A DNA stretch of 64,000 nucleotides, from the NCBI RefSeq assembly GCF_003054445.1, contig NC_042507.1:2232001-2296000 (forward strand). The letters are read 5' to 3'. Below are positions 60,180-64,000 of the stretch, piece by piece. The stretch's first letter is position 1, and the number at the start of each line of letters is the position of its first letter. Source of the DNA: Pichia kudriavzevii (Eukaryota > Ascomycota > Pichiomycetes > Pichiales > Pichiaceae). Both the position numbers and the translations under genes were made by a program. The notes below the pieces were generated by a model. It had not been told where the DNA came from, did no database searches, and saw only the letters and a list, made by a program, of their open reading frames with translations.

Positions 60180-60758
60180 CTATAAACCCTTAAGTTGTGT
60201 GATGGCGACTAAACTCCTGGTAATTTCATCCCAGTTATCTTTCAATGCAGTATTCCTAATGTTGAGTTTGTAATTTTTTTCAATCATTTTCACGTTAGCT
60301 GAACCTTGCAAGTTTTCGTCATTTAATTCGATTAAATCACCATCAATTATTCTTTCTAAATTTTCAAGGTTCTCTTTGATGAAAATGGGAGTCACAGTCT
60401 CCCCCTTCACAATCTTCACAACAAGTAATGTATCAGATGTTTTGGATATCCCAAATTTGTTGAGACAATCCAGAATATTCTTGAATGGTGAAAGAGCATA
60501 GATTAATTCAGTATGCAAAGTCCTCGACTTCATGGATCCATGACTTTCATCTAACATGACTTTATAAAAGGCACTATATAATTGTTCTAGGCTTATGATG
60601 TTCTGTGCATTTATAAAGGAATAATCGTAATCTGTGTTTCCTTTTATTAAGTTTTCTTTTATATTTTGTAAGTTCGTAACATTCTTAGCTAGAATAGCTA
60701 CGGCTTTGTATTTGTCAAATACAGGTACTTCTATTTCTCTGAATGGAACACTGGACAT
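60180..60758 (-). CDS. CGI121: KEOPS/EKC complex subunit Cgi121
   Basis: 192 residues from ATG 60758, typical for the family (181 in S. cerevisiae). Landmarks are FINAQNIISLEQLYSAFYKVML near the N-terminus and ALSPFKNILDCLNKFGISKTSDTLLVVKI in the middle, the helix-strand unit that binds Bud32. KEOPS makes N6-threonylcarbamoyl-adenosine on ANN-decoding tRNAs and affects telomeres. The S. cerevisiae gene has an intron; none is needed here. It is divergent from the LAA2-like gene. Confidence 0.88.
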   Translation of the reverse strand: MSSVPFREIEVPVFDKYKAVAILAKNVTNLQNIKENLIKGNTDYDYSFINAQNIISLEQLYSAFYKVMLDESHGSMKSRTLHTELIYALSPFKNILDCLNKFGISKTSDTLLVVKIVKGETVTPIFIKENLENLERIIDGDLIELNDENLQGSANVKMIEKNYKLNIRNTALKDNWDEITRSLVAITQLKGL

Positions 60759-60954
60759 CTTGAGTGGGACACCTGCTTAGATTCTGAATAGTTTCAAAAT
60801 AGGGGAAAAGGTTAATCCTTGATATTAAATGAAGTGCGCCACAAAGAATGAATGGCATAAACTAAAATTTCTGGATCATTTTGTTCAACTATGTTTTGTT
60901 GTTTCTTCAAAAACAGCTACTGATCGGACACCAATTGACTTTGAGTTCTAAAAC

Positions 60955-62619
60955 ATGTCAGTTTTCCAGAGAGGTGAATGGGGTAACGGTGGCGAGGGGT
61001 TGAATGATGTTTGGGGCAACAATGATCTGAATTGGAAAGACCAAGATCCTGATTCTCGAACCCCAATTAAGCAATTGTTAAGTGATAGTGATAGTCGTAT
61101 ATCATCTGTTACAGCAGGACCTGATAATCGAACATTTAATGCTGAAACCAATATTACCAGCTCCCCCAGAGATGTAGAAATTACGTATGAAACTGACAAT
61201 TGTATGAATAAATTGGAAGAAAAGGTGGCTGTATCTGGAGAGATACCTTTAGAAGAGTCGGTTGCAGTTAAACTATTGAAGCAAGTGCCTACTGGAAACG
61301 AATCCAATGATGACTTTGAAGACGATTTTGGAGAATTTGAAGAAATACATGAGCATAGCCTTGAATTTAACCAATCTGTAGAGAAATTGCTGGACAAATT
61401 ATTTAATCCAACGCAGATAATAAGTGATAACGAAATAACCGATAAATTTTCATTTCTTGTCTCTGATGGAACAAAAGCGATGAAATACTACAACGTCTTA
61501 ACTTCAGAAAACAGACAATATTTAGCTGGATCGTTTGATTTAGTGAATACAAGGCAAAGGGGGTGTTTTGAAAAAATGGAAACCATGAAAGAAATATCAG
61601 CAGTTGTGGAAAACTGGATATTCAATGAAAAGGGGATAAATAAAGAAACCAATCTCGAAAAAGAAGCTACAATTCGAAGTAGCAATTTCTTCAAATGGTC
61701 CACAGACACTGACCACGAGAAAACCAAGAGTCCAGAGCCTGAAAAAGTTGGAGCAGAAAGAAAACAAATTGGGCAAAAACTACTAAACGCATCATACCAG
61801 CAAGTCCGAAATATAATAGAGCAACGATTAGAAGGGGAAAGACGTGAAAGGGCTATAGTTGAAAGGGCAAAGTTTGAAAGGGAGCAAAAACTCTTAAAAG
61901 AAAAGGAGAAGAGAAGTGAAGAATTAGCAAAGTATCATAATAACGTCGCAAATATTGAGAAGAGAAAGAAAGGGTTATTTGGGAAAATATTCAAAGGTAA
62001 GAGTAAAATTGCAAAAGATCATATTTCGCATGAAAAGGTTGTTAATGATGATATTGCAAGAGGGGATGATCACATTCACGAGTTGTCTTTGAGGGAAGAA
62101 ATGGAGAGGCAAGGCTATTTGAAGAGTGAAAACATACCGAAGCACAAATTCAAATTTAAAGGAAAGAGAAGAAGGAAAGCCAATAACGATGATGATGACG
62201 ATGAAGAGGAGGATGACGACGACGACCAAGACAGCGACCAAGATGAAAGGAATAGGGGTGATTATGGATACAGCGTGCTTGGATTTGATAGTTCTAGTTT
62301 ACAACAAGCCGGTGGAGAAGTAGAAAATTCAGGGGATAGGTTATCAGTTGAAAGTAAGTCTCATATGGAAGAATACGAAAGTGAAGAGCATGGAAACACG
62401 AATGGAGATCAAGGCCATACTCCTGATGATTCTGGAGAATTTGAAGTGTGTTCCACGGATTTGAAGCTAACTACGCCAGCTGTTCCTAGTGGTAGTATGC
62501 CTAGTTTGCACAAAGAAGGCGGAGAAGAAGCATTAGGACCTTCTCAGAAGTGGGGAAGTACTAAAACACCATGTCCATTAAAGAGAGGTGACTCAACGGT
62601 AAACTTAATAGATTTATAA
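60955..62619 (+). CDS. Acidic-motif, coiled-coil protein, possibly Laa2-like clathrin/AP-1 accessory
   Basis: 554 residues from ATG 60955. The N-terminal region has an aftiphilin-like acidic cluster, DDFEDDFGEFEE (about 119-130), the type bound by the AP-1 gamma ear and present in yeast Laa2. Residues about 270-345 form a charged coiled coil (EQRLEGERRERAIVERAKFEREQ), then a basic patch (KKGLFGKIFKGKSK), a second basic patch (KFKFKGKRRRK) and a pure Asp/Glu run (about 62187-62239). The protein is about twice as long as I recall for S. cerevisiae Laa2, so orthology is tentative. The ORF is clearly real. Confidence 0.55.
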   Translation: MSVFQRGEWGNGGEGLNDVWGNNDLNWKDQDPDSRTPIKQLLSDSDSRISSVTAGPDNRTFNAETNITSSPRDVEITYETDNCMNKLEEKVAVSGEIPLEESVAVKLLKQVPTGNESNDDFEDDFGEFEEIHEHSLEFNQSVEKLLDKLFNPTQIISDNEITDKFSFLVSDGTKAMKYYNVLTSENRQYLAGSFDLVNTRQRGCFEKMETMKEISAVVENWIFNEKGINKETNLEKEATIRSSNFFKWSTDTDHEKTKSPEPEKVGAERKQIGQKLLNASYQQVRNIIEQRLEGERRERAIVERAKFEREQKLLKEKEKRSEELAKYHNNVANIEKRKKGLFGKIFKGKSKIAKDHISHEKVVNDDIARGDDHIHELSLREEMERQGYLKSENIPKHKFKFKGKRRRKANNDDDDDEEEDDDDDQDSDQDERNRGDYGYSVLGFDSSSLQQAGGEVENSGDRLSVESKSHMEEYESEEHGNTNGDQGHTPDDSGEFEVCSTDLKLTTPAVPSGSMPSLHKEGGEEALGPSQKWGSTKTPCPLKRGDSTVNLIDL

Positions 62620-62768
62620 GATAGGGGTATTTGGTAACACTGAGTTTTGAGAGCGATCGAGTCACTGGAAACTGAACGAGATGAATACTTGACTTATTAT
62701 TTACATGAGTATACAAGCGAATGTTTACAAGAGCTCTTGGGACAGAATGTATTCATTCCAAGACGAGT

Positions 62769-63200
62769 TCATTGTTTTGAATCACCAATCTTTGGGAAGT
62801 AATCATAAAACCATATTTGTCTTGGGGGATACTCCGTTGGAACTCTCATTTCCAATGGGAACCTCTTACCGTGTTGATGTTGGTTTGCAATTTCGTAGAG
62901 TTCAGGACTAAGTTTTTGAAGTTCCTCAGCGGCTTCTTCCATGGATTCATATTGCTTTTTCAGAGTATCTAGCCTGTATTGTTTCTTTGACTTTCTCAAA
63001 ACAGACCACGCCTTCATCACGGTCTTGTGTTTAATGTAGTCCTCATTGCACAGCTTCAAAAGTCTTGGCTGCTTTCTGCCTGCTGACAATACAGAAAGTT
63101 GGTTGACAATTCTTTCAAGTTGAGGGTTGAGAGCTGTACTCTTGGCTCTCACTTGTTGCGTGGACACCTTGATGGTCTTACAAATATTTCTGGAAAACAT
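62769..63200 (-). CDS. MRPL28: Mitochondrial large-subunit ribosomal protein Mrpl28 (mL40)
   Basis: 143 residues (S. cerevisiae 147) from ATG 63200. A basic Ser/Thr-rich presequence (MFSRNICKTIKVSTQQVRAK) is followed by the family core QLSVLSAGRKQPRLLKL, EDYIKHKTVMKAW, LSPELYEIAN and GKRFPLEMRVPTEYPP, all aligned with S. cerevisiae Mrpl28. It is part of the 54S mitoribosome. Its promoter is shared with the divergent gene at 63602 and contains two AATTTT boxes and CACGTGAC. It is convergent with the LAA2-like gene (149 bp). Confidence 0.94.
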   Translation of the reverse strand: MFSRNICKTIKVSTQQVRAKSTALNPQLERIVNQLSVLSAGRKQPRLLKLCNEDYIKHKTVMKAWSVLRKSKKQYRLDTLKKQYESMEEAAEELQKLSPELYEIANQHQHGKRFPLEMRVPTEYPPRQIWFYDYFPKIGDSKQ

Positions 63201-63601
63201 CTGTTCTAAGAAATGGTAATTGTCTCTATTCCCAACCTGTAGTTCTCTCTCGTTATAGGATGCACAGTGTCTAGCAACACAGCTTCACACCTTGAAAATC
63301 ATCCCCTTCTTGAAAAAATGTCGAAAATTTTGAAATCAATGCATTTCGTAACTTCTGGCCTGTGGCGCATGTGTTATGCACGTGACTGCGTGCTGCTGCG
63401 CCAAAAAAAATTTTAAAAAGGCGTTGAATTAGCGACCTGGCGTGAAATTTACAGTGCTGCGCTTATGCACTGATAATAGAATAGGGGAATGTAGCGCCTG
63501 AGTTAGATATGGAAGGTGTGACATGAATCTTTTGGTGGCTTAGAACAACTTACAGAAGTAGTTGAAAAGCAGAGGAATAGGTGAAAGTCGTTGAACTCTT
63601 G
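63201..63601. promoter_or_regulatory. Divergent MRPL28 promoter with AATTTT and CACGTGAC boxes
   Basis: A 401-bp region. AATTTT occurs at 63326-63331 (within GAAAATTTTG) and 63409-63414 (within an A8T4 tract), and CACGTGAC at 63379-63386. AATTTT is the growth-linked element shared by cytosolic and mitochondrial ribosomal protein genes in yeasts that did not undergo the genome duplication and was lost from the mitochondrial set in aerobic fermenters. This placement fits MRPL28. Confidence 0.5.
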
Positions 63602-64000
63602 ATGGACAGTGCTCCTTTGAAAACAAACCCATTTTCCGATCTTGCAAAGGGAGAAAGAGCCCAGCAGTTGGACACTGCCGTCCCATCCAGCGATCCGGTT
63701 TGCAGAGATAACAACGGAGATGGCAGTGCACGTCATTTAAAATGTAATAATAATGGAAGTGACAGTGACAGTGACAGTGACAGTGATGGGCCCACCGAAT
63801 TGTCTCTACTAGATCCAGTAGAAGTAACCCATCAACTACTAACTGCAGAGTCTTCTATAACAAGTGATGCAGACTCTCTTAACTCCGTGCGTAGAGCTCC
63901 TAATCAAAGTCATCCATTAGAGAATATACCAGAACTCCCGAGAAGACCACCTTTGTTGCCCAAGAGAAGAACGAGTGAATCGGTGAAGCGTGTCTCCATA
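63602..64000 (+). CDS. N-terminal part of an unidentified protein, cut by the window end
   Basis: ATG 63602 opens a frame with 133 codons and no stop before 64000. The visible part is disordered: an NPF motif at residues 9-11 (EH-domain ligand type), a (GAC AGT)n tract coding SDSDSDSD (about 63757-63786), and a Pro/Arg-rich segment (LPRRPPLLPKRR, about 116-127) that could bind SH3 domains. NPF plus PxxP suggests an actin/endocytosis or polarity protein, but no family can be named from this fragment. Confidence 0.7.
   Translation, partial: MDSAPLKTNPFSDLAKGERAQQLDTAVPSSDPVCRDNNGDGSARHLKCNNNGSDSDSDSDSDGPTELSLLDPVEVTHQLLTAESSITSDADSLNSVRRAPNQSHPLENIPELPRRPPLLPKRRTSESVKRVSI

Overview
The window is a compact yeast nuclear chromosome segment: about 27 protein genes plus one tRNA in 64 kb, short intergenic gaps, and only two convincing introns, both with GTAYGT donors and TACTAAC branch sites. 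All recognised proteins have best remembered counterparts in Saccharomycotina. CTG falls at positions that are leucine in Saccharomyces cerevisiae (for example in the ADP1 nucleotide-binding domain), so the standard code is used and this is not a CTG-Ser Candida. Divergence from S. cerevisiae, a GLEYA-type adhesin and AATTTT boxes at a mitochondrial ribosomal protein gene point to a non-whole-genome-duplication yeast, most likely Pichiaceae (Pichia/Issatchenkia type). That assignment is inference.

Layout. 0-10 kb: DBP2 helicase with a long intron, a mitochondrial-looking membrane protein, a zinc alcohol dehydrogenase with a 0.85-kb promoter region, SNX3, HAP5, a RidA/HMF1-type protein and a CGFS glutaredoxin (GRX3/4). 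10-23 kb: RAD24, MSH6 (two MluI cell-cycle boxes upstream), SFM1, ADP1 and a LicD/MNN4-type mannosylphosphorylation protein. 23.3-28.0 kb: a 4.7-kb gene desert whose only certain gene is tRNA-Thr(AGU). 28-33 kb: a 1673-residue GPI-type adhesin with two PA14/GLEYA domains, one split by an intron, and three blocks of low-complexity repeats. 33-49 kb: OPY2, a forkhead factor (FKH1/2), a YBP1/2-family protein, an unrecognised 803-residue protein, RAD9 and an STP1/2-type zinc-finger factor. 49-64 kb: an aspartyl-protease-fold protein that has lost the catalytic motifs, RLI1, DPS1, AMD1, PFA5, CGI121, a putative LAA2-like trafficking factor, MRPL28 and the start of an unidentified gene that runs off the window.

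Functional themes: ribosome production, recycling and translation (DBP2, SFM1, RLI1, DPS1, CGI121, MRPL28); genome integrity (RAD24, RAD9, MSH6), dispersed and not an operon; cell surface and signalling (adhesin, OPY2, MNN4-like, yapsin-like pseudoenzyme, STP factor); redox, respiration and iron (HAP5, GRX3/4, YBP, ADH). Genes are separate transcription units; convergent pairs are packed within about 70-260 bp.

The items most worth a second look are the inactive-looking yapsin homologue, the modular adhesin, the gene desert as a possible centromere or rearrangement site, and the DBP2 intron. No intact or decayed virus-like or LTR element was recognised.
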